From NCBI GenBank assembly GCA_949288455.1, contig CASEKF010000001.1, positions 1-54,605 of the forward strand: 54,605 bases of DNA. Direction: 5' to 3'. The translations under genes were made by a program, and so were the position numbers. Shown one piece after another: positions 24,302-31,563 of the stretch (position 1 is the stretch's first letter; each line of letters starts with the position of its first letter). This DNA comes from an uncultured bacterium (GTDB lineage Bacteria; Vulcanimicrobiota; CADAWZ01). Below the pieces are notes generated by a model. The model had not been told where the DNA came from. It saw only the letters and a list, made by a program, of their open reading frames with translations, and ran no database searches.

Positions 24302-26110
24302 ATGTCCTTTTTAAAAAAAAATACGATAGAAAACTTCTTCAATTCGCCCTTATATCTCGTATTACTGTTATTTATTACGGGATGCGCCGTAAGATTTTAT
24401 ATGTCTTTCTTTCAAAACCACATATTTCTCTACACCGACGAAATCCTTTTTCTTGAAGCGGCTAGAAGTTTAGCCGACTTTGAATCAATATCTGTGAGAG
24501 GCGTGCCTCATTTTTATCCTTATTTGCTGTATCCCGCTATAATAGCTCCGTCTCAATGGATAGCCGACGCGCAAACTTCGTTTGGGATCCTCAAAGCGAT
24601 CAACGCTTTTATTATGAACATATCCGTCTTTCCGGCTTATTTTTTGGCAAAAAAAATAACGCCTAAACATGCGTTGCTGGTTGCGGCGGTTTCTCTATTG
24701 ATTCCGGAAATGTGTTTGTCAAACTGCGTCTTCGCCGAAGTCTTAACATACCCGTTAAGCCTTTGTTTTTTCCTTTTTGCGTACGACTGGCTGAAAGGAG
24801 GCAAAAAACAGGCTGTTTTTTTGACTCTGGCGTTTGGTCTCGCATTGGCGTTTACTAAAGCCGTTTCTTTATATTTCCTCACAGGCTTAATTATTTACGC
24901 GACCGTTAGTTTCTTTATACGCGGAAATTTAAAACGCAAAATTTTAACAGGCGCGGCCGCAATAGCCGTCATACTCTGTTTTATCCTTTTTGCCAATCAT
25001 ATATTCATAGGATATACTTTTAATTTTTCGTATTTTCTTAATTTTGACAGAATATCCGCTATTTTAAGATATAGCCTATATTTTCTCGCATATTTATCCG
25101 CGGGAGCAGGATTTTACTTTATCTTTTTCCCTCTATGTTTTCGTTCTGACCTAGAAAAAAATATCCGAAGATTCGCTTCGGTCTTATACGTTATTTTATT
25201 AACCGGAATTATAACCGTCGTGTTTATGGTCTCAATGTTTGAAGATTATCCTTCTTCCGCTATGACTCCGCATTTAAGATATTTATTTCCTTTAATTATT
25301 CCTTTTTTCATCGTTTTTCTATCTATTGAAAAATGGAAAATCTCTGTTCTGTCAAAATACGCGGTTTTATTATTCGTAATCTTTATGCAATGGGGTATAG
25401 TCCGCTTTCCGGAAAGCAACTATCCCGCTTTTATGAATATCGCTTATCTGAGAGAATCGCTGCTATTCCCATTTTTCCAATGGAACGTAGGAGACTTAAA
25501 AATAAAAGGCAGCATGTTCGACATTGTCAAAATATTAATACTAGCCGTAACTTTATATTCGTCATATCTAATTATAAAAGAAAAATATAAAATTTTCCGT
25601 ATTTTCGCAACGTCCCTGTTTATCGCTTTATGCCTTGTCAACAACATATTATGTTACAACGCGGGATTAAAAACGATATATCCCAACTCTCGATACATAA
25701 TTTCCCAAATAGACTTAATAAATCAATATATCAAAGGGTCTAAAGCGCTGGTAATAGGGAAATATGCGGCCAGCGAAAAAATTTTTGAAACTTACTCCAA
25801 ACAAAAATATTGGTTTACTACGGCTACCCTATTCGAAAAATACATGGACGGGACTTTCAGCCCTCGGAAAAAAACTCCTCTTATAGGCATGCAGTGGGCA
25901 ACGCAAACAGATCCCCAAAAAGCCAAAGTATCTAAATGGATAAAGCTGGACGAAGCCGTGGAAGTGGCGGATCCCGTATTTACAAATATCAACCCGGATT
26001 ATATAATAGTTCGTTCAAATATAAGCGATTTACGTCTCTCTAGCAAAAATCTTAAACCGGCGTTTATTCCGGGTCTAACTTTTTACAGAGTGTATAAAGT
26101 GATATATTAA
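24302..26110 (+). CDS. Polytopic membrane glycosyltransferase (GT-C fold, ArnT/PMT-like)
   Basis: 602 residues with about 10-12 hydrophobic helices. The first extracytoplasmic loop after helix 1 contains YTDEILFLEAARSL (about 41-54), the acidic pair typical of polyprenyl-phosphate-sugar-dependent GT-C enzymes. The C-terminal ~170 residues form a soluble domain that repeatedly uses Tyr/Lys. It likely transfers a sugar from a lipid carrier to an envelope acceptor outside the membrane. Shine-Dalgarno is poor (GAGCGCAATTT). No partner lies adjacent; the GT2/GT-C pair at 38.9-42 kb could supply the donor. Exact family not certain. Confidence 0.75.
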   Translation: MSFLKKNTIENFFNSPLYLVLLLFITGCAVRFYMSFFQNHIFLYTDEILFLEAARSLADFESISVRGVPHFYPYLLYPAIIAPSQWIADAQTSFGILKAINAFIMNISVFPAYFLAKKITPKHALLVAAVSLLIPEMCLSNCVFAEVLTYPLSLCFFLFAYDWLKGGKKQAVFLTLAFGLALAFTKAVSLYFLTGLIIYATVSFFIRGNLKRKILTGAAAIAVILCFILFANHIFIGYTFNFSYFLNFDRISAILRYSLYFLAYLSAGAGFYFIFFPLCFRSDLEKNIRRFASVLYVILLTGIITVVFMVSMFEDYPSSAMTPHLRYLFPLIIPFFIVFLSIEKWKISVLSKYAVLLFVIFMQWGIVRFPESNYPAFMNIAYLRESLLFPFFQWNVGDLKIKGSMFDIVKILILAVTLYSSYLIIKEKYKIFRIFATSLFIALCLVNNILCYNAGLKTIYPNSRYIISQIDLINQYIKGSKALVIGKYAASEKIFETYSKQKYWFTTATLFEKYMDGTFSPRKKTPLIGMQWATQTDPQKAKVSKWIKLDEAVEVADPVFTNINPDYIIVRSNISDLRLSSKNLKPAFIPGLTFYRVYKVIY

Positions 26111-26333
26111 ATCGACCGAATTTTCTTACGGATTTTCCTTAGGACGTTAATCTTAGCGTTTAACTCTATGGAAAATAATTGCGGCAAAATATACAACGCG
26201 GGATACTGAACTTGTCAAAACAATCTCTAAAAACGTTCGGTTTTCTAACTTTAGAAGATTTAATACGTATAATAATCTCGTTAAGGTTTCCAAAATACGG
26301 TAGTGAAATATCCGCTTTAGAACCGCTGTGCGT

Positions 26334-27266
26334 TTAATATTTCATTACTTCCGACATAGCGTTTAAATTTCGTTTCATCATATCTATATAAGACGTATCT
26401 TCCTGGGATCCTATGGCGTCCAAAACGGCAATTTTCAGACTTCCGTCCTCGGCAATAGCCTCCGCGGCTTTTCTTGAAAACTGCGCGTCCGTAAAGATTA
26501 CTTTAACGTCCTTGGATTTAGCCGTTTCTATCAAATCTTTAATCTCGGCCGGACTAGGTTCTTTTCCGGGAAATTTTTCTATATTGCCGACTTCTTCCAA
26601 ACCGTATTCTCTGGCGAAATATGGCCAAACTGAATGCTGAGATAAAAATTTTTTAGTTTTAAAAGATGAAATTTCCCGTCTGCATATTTTATCTAATTCA
26701 TCTAACTCTTCCAAAAATTTTTCTGTATTTTTACGGTATACGCCGGCATTCTTAGGATCTTTGGAAGAAAAAGCCCTCTCAATTTTTTGAACAAGTTCCG
26801 AAGCTATCGCGGGTGAAAGCCAAACGTGAGGATTGCCCGACGAATGTTCGACGTCTCCGGAAACGCTTTTATGTTTTTTATCCTCTCCGTCTAAAAGAGA
26901 AATGCCGTCGGTCAATTCTACTATCGTAAGAGAATCATTAGCGGAGGAATCGACAAATTTATCTTTCCAAAACTCAAATCCGGCTCCGGCACAAATAAAG
27001 ACGTCGGCTTCGCTGAATCGTATCAACTTATCAGGCGAAGGTTCAAATACATGAGGATTAGCTCCGGGAGGTATAATCGTGGAAACTTCGACCAAATCGC
27101 CCCCTATGCGCTCCGCAAAATCAGAAAAAGGAATAATACTGGCGCAAACCTTAAGTCGCTTTCCTTCATAATCGCTTTTATGTTCGGCTGTTTTTAATTC
27201 CGAACATGAAGCCGATAATAGAAACAGAAACATTATATAAAAAAGACTCTGAATACTACGCTTCAT
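26334..27266 (-). CDS. Zinc/manganese ABC transporter substrate-binding lipoprotein (ZnuA/TroA-like)
   Basis: Captures a divalent metal outside the membrane. From ATG 27266 the protein starts with a short basic segment, a hydrophobic stretch and a lipobox (LLSASC; Cys about residue 21), so it is a lipoprotein. Metal ligands of the cluster A-I family are in place: NPHVFEPS (H72), NPHVWLSP (H147), SQHSVWPYF (H211) and VLDAIG (D283). The His-rich loop of Zn transporters is short (KKHKSVSGDVEHSSG), so Zn versus Mn cannot be decided. A longer frame uses TTG at 27290 and is less likely. No permease or ATPase gene is adjacent, so it is an orphan here. Confidence 0.88.
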   Translation of the reverse strand: MKRSIQSLFYIMFLFLLSASCSELKTAEHKSDYEGKRLKVCASIIPFSDFAERIGGDLVEVSTIIPPGANPHVFEPSPDKLIRFSEADVFICAGAGFEFWKDKFVDSSANDSLTIVELTDGISLLDGEDKKHKSVSGDVEHSSGNPHVWLSPAIASELVQKIERAFSSKDPKNAGVYRKNTEKFLEELDELDKICRREISSFKTKKFLSQHSVWPYFAREYGLEEVGNIEKFPGKEPSPAEIKDLIETAKSKDVKVIFTDAQFSRKAAEAIAEDGSLKIAVLDAIGSQEDTSYIDMMKRNLNAMSEVMKY

Positions 27267-27426
27267 CTTCGATAAGCTCTCGCTTTCCAAAATAAAATTG
27301 AAATAAATGAAATTTAAACGCTCAAAATAAAAACGTTAACAACGCAGACTTTATATGGAATAAATCTTAGAGACTATTGTCTGGCAATTCATTAAATAAA
27401 ATTATATACGCTTTTTTTTTTTCCTC

Positions 27427-27457
27427 TTGACGAATAAGTAAAGTAAAGTGATATATA
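27427..27457 (+). promoter_or_regulatory. Candidate promoter of the glycine-zipper protein
   Basis: TTGACG at 27427-27432 and an AT-rich -10 (GATATA at 27450 with a 17-base spacer, or TATATA at 27452). AAGGAGG then precedes the ATG at 27488. Confidence 0.5.
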
Positions 27458-27487
27458 GGACATAGTAAAATTAAGGAGGTTTATCTT

Positions 27488-27847
27488 ATGATTATTAATT
27501 CAGCGGCTCAATTTAATCCCGCGTTATATCAAAATAACGACATGTTCTCAGATTCTGTCTCGAATCTTATAGGCAGCGGGTCTCCCCAATCTCTTCCGGA
27601 ATTTCCTCGTCTATATTCTACTCAGGAAATACAAACCGTAGCGACTACGGCCGGAGCAGGTCAATTAGCCGGAGGAGTAGCAGGGACTATCGGCGGAAAA
27701 GCTCTTGGAGCGGCAATAGGAACGATGATATGCCCCGGAATAGGGACTTTAATTGGCGGAGCTCTCGGAGGATCTATCGGCGGAACAATAGGAGGGAACC
27801 TTGGAGGAAACCTCGGAGCCGGTTTAGGGAAACTTTTGATAGGTTAA
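27488..27847 (+). CDS. Small glycine-zipper protein, possible pore-forming or membrane-spanning peptide
   Basis: 119 residues. The first ~50 are Ser/Asn/Gln/Pro-rich and lack a Sec signal. Residues 56-119 are an uninterrupted Gly/Ala/Ile/Leu run with continuous GxxxG spacing (for example GGKALGAAIG, GIGTLIGGALGGSIGG, GGNLGGNLGAGLG), a glycine zipper able to form tightly packed membrane helices. Such zippers occur in outer-membrane lipoproteins, toxins and class II bacteriocins; there is no immunity or transporter gene next to it, so bacteriocin is only one option. It is a self-contained unit: TTGACG promoter, strong AAGGAGG ribosome-binding site and a textbook terminator 9 bases after the stop. 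Confidence 0.75.
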   Translation: MIINSAAQFNPALYQNNDMFSDSVSNLIGSGSPQSLPEFPRLYSTQEIQTVATTAGAGQLAGGVAGTIGGKALGAAIGTMICPGIGTLIGGALGGSIGGTIGGNLGGNLGAGLGKLLIG

Positions 27848-27855
27848 CTTTTCAG

Positions 27856-27893
27856 AAAAAGACGCCGCCTATATATAGGCGGCGTCTTTTTTT
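27856..27893 (+). terminator. Rho-independent terminator, 18-bp perfect palindrome
   Basis: AAAAAGACGCCGCCTATA and its exact reverse complement abut; GC-rich middle and seven T at the 3' end. It lies 9 bases after the glycine-zipper gene stop. Confidence 0.88.
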
Positions 27894-28010
27894 ATTTTAT
27901 TACCATGATTAGGCATGACCAAAAACTAAAGAAAAAATAAATTAGGAAATCGATAAAATATCTTCCTTTTTATATAAAACCGCTTTAAAACAGAGCTTAT
28001 AAGGCATATA

Positions 28011-28048
28011 AAGAAGAATCCGGACGATTAATCGTCCGGATTCTTCTT
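28011..28048. terminator. 38-base perfect palindrome
   Basis: AAGAAGAATCCGGACGATT and its reverse complement, 19-bp arms, no spacer. Terminator-like but with mixed A/G and T/C flanks rather than a pure T-run. Confidence 0.55.
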
Positions 28049-28061
28049 CCACTGATTTTTT

Positions 28062-28085
28062 GAAAAGTCAAGATCTTGACTTTTC
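28062..28085. terminator. 24-base perfect palindrome
   Basis: GAAAAGTCAAGA with its reverse complement, just 13 bases after the previous palindrome, preceded by TTTTTT and followed by CTTTCTCC. Confidence 0.5.
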
Positions 28086-28361
28086 CTTTCTCCTGATAAA
28101 TCTTATTCTACATAAAAATAAAAAATCATGCTAAATTTCATAATTTTTTTAATTTTTTTTTAAAAATTTAAAATTTAAAACTCATGGCCAATCATGTATA
28201 ATAATTTTTCTTAATTTTTAATCAAGTATGGAGCATGACCAAAGGCATAAAAAACAAATTATTTTATATATGATTTACAACTAACCAATCTATTGACAGA
28301 ACTCCGATAAATACTTTTATACCGTCAAACCAATCAATTAAAAATTTATCTGTCATCTGAA

Positions 28362-29399
28362 TCAAAACGTTTTTTTAACTACGCAAGATAGAATATTGTC
28401 TAAAATAAATTTTTCACAAGTAGAGCGATCCAGGTTTCTATATTCTTCGGGAAGATCTTTTACGGGGATGTCGACTCTCGCGGCATAAGCATGTCCTCCT
28501 CCTCTGCCAAATCCTACGGTTTCAGCCAATATGCCGATATCGATCCACTTTCTAACTGAACGCATAGTAATTTTCAAAAGTCCGTCTTTCAAGGCTGCGA
28601 CAATGCTTATCGTCACTCCGGCTACTCTAAGAAGAAAATCAGCTATTGTGACGGCAAATTCTATTTCTTCGTCATTAAGAAAAACTATAGCGGTTTCGTC
28701 AAAAAGAGAGCATGTCTCGAGAGCTTTTGCAAAAATCTTAAGAGTAGGATATGGAATTTCTTCCGACTCTATCACGCGCAAAGCCTCTAGATCGGCATAT
28801 TCGGTAAGATAACCTATTACGTATGCATGTCTTGAAATTTTTAACCTCCTATACCTATCGGTGTCCGTTACAATACCATAATATAAAGCGGTAATAATAT
28901 TTATGGGAATTTTCTCTCCTAAAGCCATTAAATACTCCGCCATTATTACAGAATTAGCTGAATAATCAGGTCGTATATCCGTAAAGTCGGCTTCTATATT
29001 GCCTTTTACGGGATGATGATCGATTACGGCTGAAAAATGAATATTTTCCGAAATAGCGTTATGAGAAGGTTGTCCGTCAGTCATGATAAACTTATCATAC
29101 AAAGACAAATCAGCTTGTGAAAACAGGATATAATCGGTATTCAATATTTCTATCATCTTTTTGTTGTCTAAACGCTTTGTCTCCGATAGAAAAATAATAT
29201 CGCAAGATATTCCTCTAGCTATACAGAGAAATTGAGCGGCCATAGCGCTGGCTATAGCGTCCGGATCAGGAATAATCAATACGGCGACTCTATCGCCAGG
29301 CGAAAAAAGATCTAAAAAAGATTTAAGAAAATTTTCCGTCTTTATTATTTGAGAACAAAAAGAAGCGCAAAAATCTTTATAATCTTTCGCATACGGCAT
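28362..29399 (-). CDS. DHH/DHHA1 family phosphoesterase (NrnA/RecJ-like fold)
   Basis: Hydrolyses phosphodiester or phosphate bonds, probably of short oligonucleotides or nucleotides. Catalytic signatures: PDPDAIASA (about 44-52), MTDGQPSHN, VIDHHP (125-130, the DHH motif) and VTDTDRYRR; the C-terminal DHHA1 substrate domain ends with FGRGGGHAYAAR (about 297-308). The first His of the usual HxNPD motif is replaced (IIPDPD), which is unusual and might alter metal binding. ATG 29399 is chosen because TTAGGAGC lies about 8 bases upstream and the extra 28 residues of the longer frame are unrelated to the family. It is alone in its unit. Confidence 0.85.
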   Translation of the reverse strand: MPYAKDYKDFCASFCSQIIKTENFLKSFLDLFSPGDRVAVLIIPDPDAIASAMAAQFLCIARGISCDIIFLSETKRLDNKKMIEILNTDYILFSQADLSLYDKFIMTDGQPSHNAISENIHFSAVIDHHPVKGNIEADFTDIRPDYSANSVIMAEYLMALGEKIPINIITALYYGIVTDTDRYRRLKISRHAYVIGYLTEYADLEALRVIESEEIPYPTLKIFAKALETCSLFDETAIVFLNDEEIEFAVTIADFLLRVAGVTISIVAALKDGLLKITMRSVRKWIDIGILAETVGFGRGGGHAYAARVDIPVKDLPEEYRNLDRSTCEKFILDNILSCVVKKTF

Positions 29400-29781
29400 A
29401 GTTTCAGCTCCTAAACATAAAAACTTCAAATTTAAAAAACAGACTCGAGGAAAAACGGAAATACAAAATTTAAGCTTCCGCAATCAATAATGAAAGCAAC
29501 TTTTTTAAATTATACCATGTAAAAAATAAAAATTACAAATTTAACGCTAAGATTTAAACATATACTAACGTTAATAAACAGCGCATATTTTATGAAAAAT
29601 AAAGTTTAAACATACTTCCATTCTAAGATTCATTATTTAAAACTTTTTTAAATTAATATTCAGAAGATATATTTAAAATATCAAACGAAAACACAAAACA
29701 TTCATAAGAATTATCTTTACATTCTAATGACTATGAGGTATAATAAAAACGAAGTATTTTTTTGAAAGGAGTAAATAACAA
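29400..29781. other. Divergent AT-rich spacer
   Basis: About 380 bases, extremely A/T-rich, between the DHH gene and the DUF1836 gene. The only clear signal is the promoter at 29716-29744. Confidence 0.5.
29716..29744 (+). promoter_or_regulatory. Sigma70-type promoter of the DUF1836 gene
   Basis: TTTACA (29716-29721), 17-base spacer, TATAAT (29739-29744). The ATG at 29782 is preceded by AAAGGAG. Confidence 0.7.
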
Positions 29782-30330
29782 ATGGAAGAACTGATCGACG
29801 GAACTGAAACTAAAAACATCGGATTAGAATCTCTAAAAAGTTTTTTTTCCGTTACAAGCGGCCTTACCTTATCTCAAGTCAAAGAAATCACGGGAATGAG
29901 TTCGCCTTCCATTCAAAACTGGATAAACAGAGGCTGGCTGCCTTCTCCGGTAGCAAAAAAATATTCAATAAACCATATAGCTCGAATTCTTATTATCAAA
30001 AAGCTTAAATCAATTCTCAGCTTTGACAGGATAACGTTTTTGCTCTCATATATAAACGGAGATCTCGACGATACTTCAGACGACATTATAGAAGAGGCTA
30101 AACTTTACGAATATATATGCCACTTAAAATCGGCGGTAAAAGAGATCTCTATAATGGACAACGACGAACTTGACACAACGATAGAAAAATGTTTATCGGA
30201 TTATAACGAAACTACGCCCGGGGCTTATAAGCGTCTTTTCAAGGCCCTAAAAATTATAATTTTAGCTTTTTATAGTTCGTCCATAAAAAATTTGTGTCTT
30301 GAAATGATTGAGAATATAAAAGAGGAATGA
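29782..30330 (+). CDS. DUF1836-family helix-turn-helix protein (probable regulator)
   Basis: 182 residues matching the DUF1836 pattern: GLTLSQVKEITGMSSPSIQNWINRG region (about 26-50; MerR-like HTH), KKYSINHIARILIIKKLK and FLLSYINGDLDDTSDD. These proteins occur mostly in Firmicutes and are presumed DNA-binding regulators; targets are unknown. It is first in a plus-strand run with the NfeD-like and flotillin genes (88 bases to the next gene, which has its own promoter-like sequence), so it may regulate that membrane-domain cluster, but this is inferred from position only. Confidence 0.82.
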   Translation: MEELIDGTETKNIGLESLKSFFSVTSGLTLSQVKEITGMSSPSIQNWINRGWLPSPVAKKYSINHIARILIIKKLKSILSFDRITFLLSYINGDLDDTSDDIIEEAKLYEYICHLKSAVKEISIMDNDELDTTIEKCLSDYNETTPGAYKRLFKALKIIILAFYSSSIKNLCLEMIENIKEE

Positions 30331-30358
30331 ATATATATTTAATTGAAGATTACTTTTA

Positions 30359-30386
30359 TTGAGTTTAATTGACTTTAGGGTATAAA
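30359..30386 (+). promoter_or_regulatory. Candidate promoter of the NfeD-like gene
   Basis: TTGAGT (30359-30364), 16-base spacer, TATAAA (30381-30386), followed by a weak ribosome-binding site and ATG 30418. Confidence 0.55.
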
Positions 30387-30417
30387 TAAAATCAATTTTG
30401 AAAGAGAGCTCAAATTT

Positions 30418-30999
30418 ATGGCCGAATGGTGGGCATCACTTACCTTAATTCAAAAAATTTTTATGTATGCGGCGATTCCATCCTCATCAATGATTATTCT
30501 GATAGGACTAAGCTCCGTTATAGGATTAGGAGTCGAAGAGATAATCGATTTTGATTTTGACGATCCTTTTGAACTTCTCAATTTAAAAGGTCTTTTAGCT
30601 TTCTTTTCAATAGGAGGAATAATAGGATATTTATTAACGACTTATAATATACCCGGCATACTGGCAATAGCGGGAGCTTTAGCAAGCGGAACTTTAGCCG
30701 GAAAAACAGTTAGTAAAATTATATCTTCCATGCGTTCGTCTGAAATCGACGCAAAATTAAATTTAAACAATGCCATAGGAAAAAAAGGAAAAGTATATTT
30801 GACAATTCCTCCAAACGGAGAAGACTTTGGAAAAATACTTATACAATTCGGGGGAAGACTCAGAGAATTAAACGCGGTCTCAAATTGTCCTTCGGAAATA
30901 AAAACCGATGACGAAGTCATAGTCATAGACGTCAATAAAAACGATATGTTAATCGTAGAGCCGGCCACCAATTACATAAAAGAAAAAGACTTTGAATAA
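30418..30999 (+). CDS. NfeD-like membrane protein with OB-fold C-terminus
   Basis: 193 residues: three hydrophobic helices (about 12-38, 55-75, 77-96), then a soluble domain (about 113-185) with NfeD-type OB-fold features: GKKGKVYLTIPPNGEDFGKI and a DDEVIVIDVNKNDMLIVEP strand pair. NfeD proteins accompany flotillins (as in YqiJ-YqiK or FloA operons) and are needed for stability of flotillin assemblies. The intact flotillin gene lies 564 bases downstream, with a decayed flotillin copy between them, so the ancestral NfeD-flotillin pairing is clear. Confidence 0.75.
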   Translation: MAEWWASLTLIQKIFMYAAIPSSSMIILIGLSSVIGLGVEEIIDFDFDDPFELLNLKGLLAFFSIGGIIGYLLTTYNIPGILAIAGALASGTLAGKTVSKIISSMRSSEIDAKLNLNNAIGKKGKVYLTIPPNGEDFGKILIQFGGRLRELNAVSNCPSEIKTDDEVIVIDVNKNDMLIVEPATNYIKEKDFE

Positions 31000-31119
31000 A
31001 TTTGCTTATAACCCTCAAACAAGCGTAAGCGAATCAAGACATTACCTATGTTGCGCCTATAGAAACTATGAGTTTAACGATAATAAAATTCATAAAATAA
31101 AAGATATTATGATAAAAAT

Positions 31120-31528
31120 AAAGAAACAATGTTAAGCGGCTTGTGATCTTTAATTCGCTTAGCTTAGTCTGCCGAATCGCCATCAAATTTAGAAAATATC
31201 CGTCGGACACAACGCTCATAAATAGCTAACTTAGAAAGGAAAAATATAATACAAACAATCGGCGCAGATTATTAAGACCGCTTCAAAACGCCGCTCAAGA
31301 TATTGCAAAAATTATAATATTCAGACGCCTGAACTAACGACAGCCAAAATGAATAGTTAGAAAATAATATTGGGAAGAGAAAAGCTGATTAAAGCGAAAA
31401 CTACAAATACAGCAGAATTGAGTAAAATAGGAGCTAAACTCATAATCCTCAATATTGATAAATGCGATTATAAGAAATTAATCTCAAAGAAAGTTATGGA
31501 GGTGATGCATATAGGAAACGCGTTCTGA
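31120..31528 (+). pseudogene. Decayed flotillin gene copy
   Basis: This spacer is a collinear relic of the flotillin gene just downstream. CTTCAAAACGCC...CAAGATATTGCAAAA at 31281-31310 matches the codons for PQNAIQDLAK; in another frame AAGAGAAAAGCTGATT at 31375-31390 matches RDKLI, then GCAGAATTGAGTAAAATAGG matches AELGKIG and AAACTCAT matches LKL. Distances agree closely: between the GATTATT and AAGCTGATT landmarks, 114 bases here and 116 in the intact gene; AAGCTGATT to AAACTCAT, 54 versus 57. An upstream anchor (CGCC[A/G]TCAAA) extends the match to 31178 with a ~26-base insertion. Frameshifts and in-frame stops disable it. It covers about residues 90-200 of the flotillin; ends are approximate. 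Confidence 0.8.
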
Positions 31529-31563
31529 CAATGATAATAAAATAAAAATAAAGGAGAAGATAC

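Larger units (their letters stand above)
27894..28361. other. Gene-free spacer holding two further palindromes
   Basis: No ORF with a ribosome-binding site. It contains the palindromes at 28011-28048 and 28062-28085, then about 270 bases of very AT-rich sequence including a near poly-T/A stretch around 28140-28170. The hairpins could terminate the DHH gene (minus strand, ends about 28362) or small RNAs made in this region. Confidence 0.5.

Noticed and set aside
28230-28286. 18-residue frame starting ATGGAGCATGACC
   Set aside because: No ribosome-binding site and simple AT-rich sequence; shorter than could be distinguished from chance.
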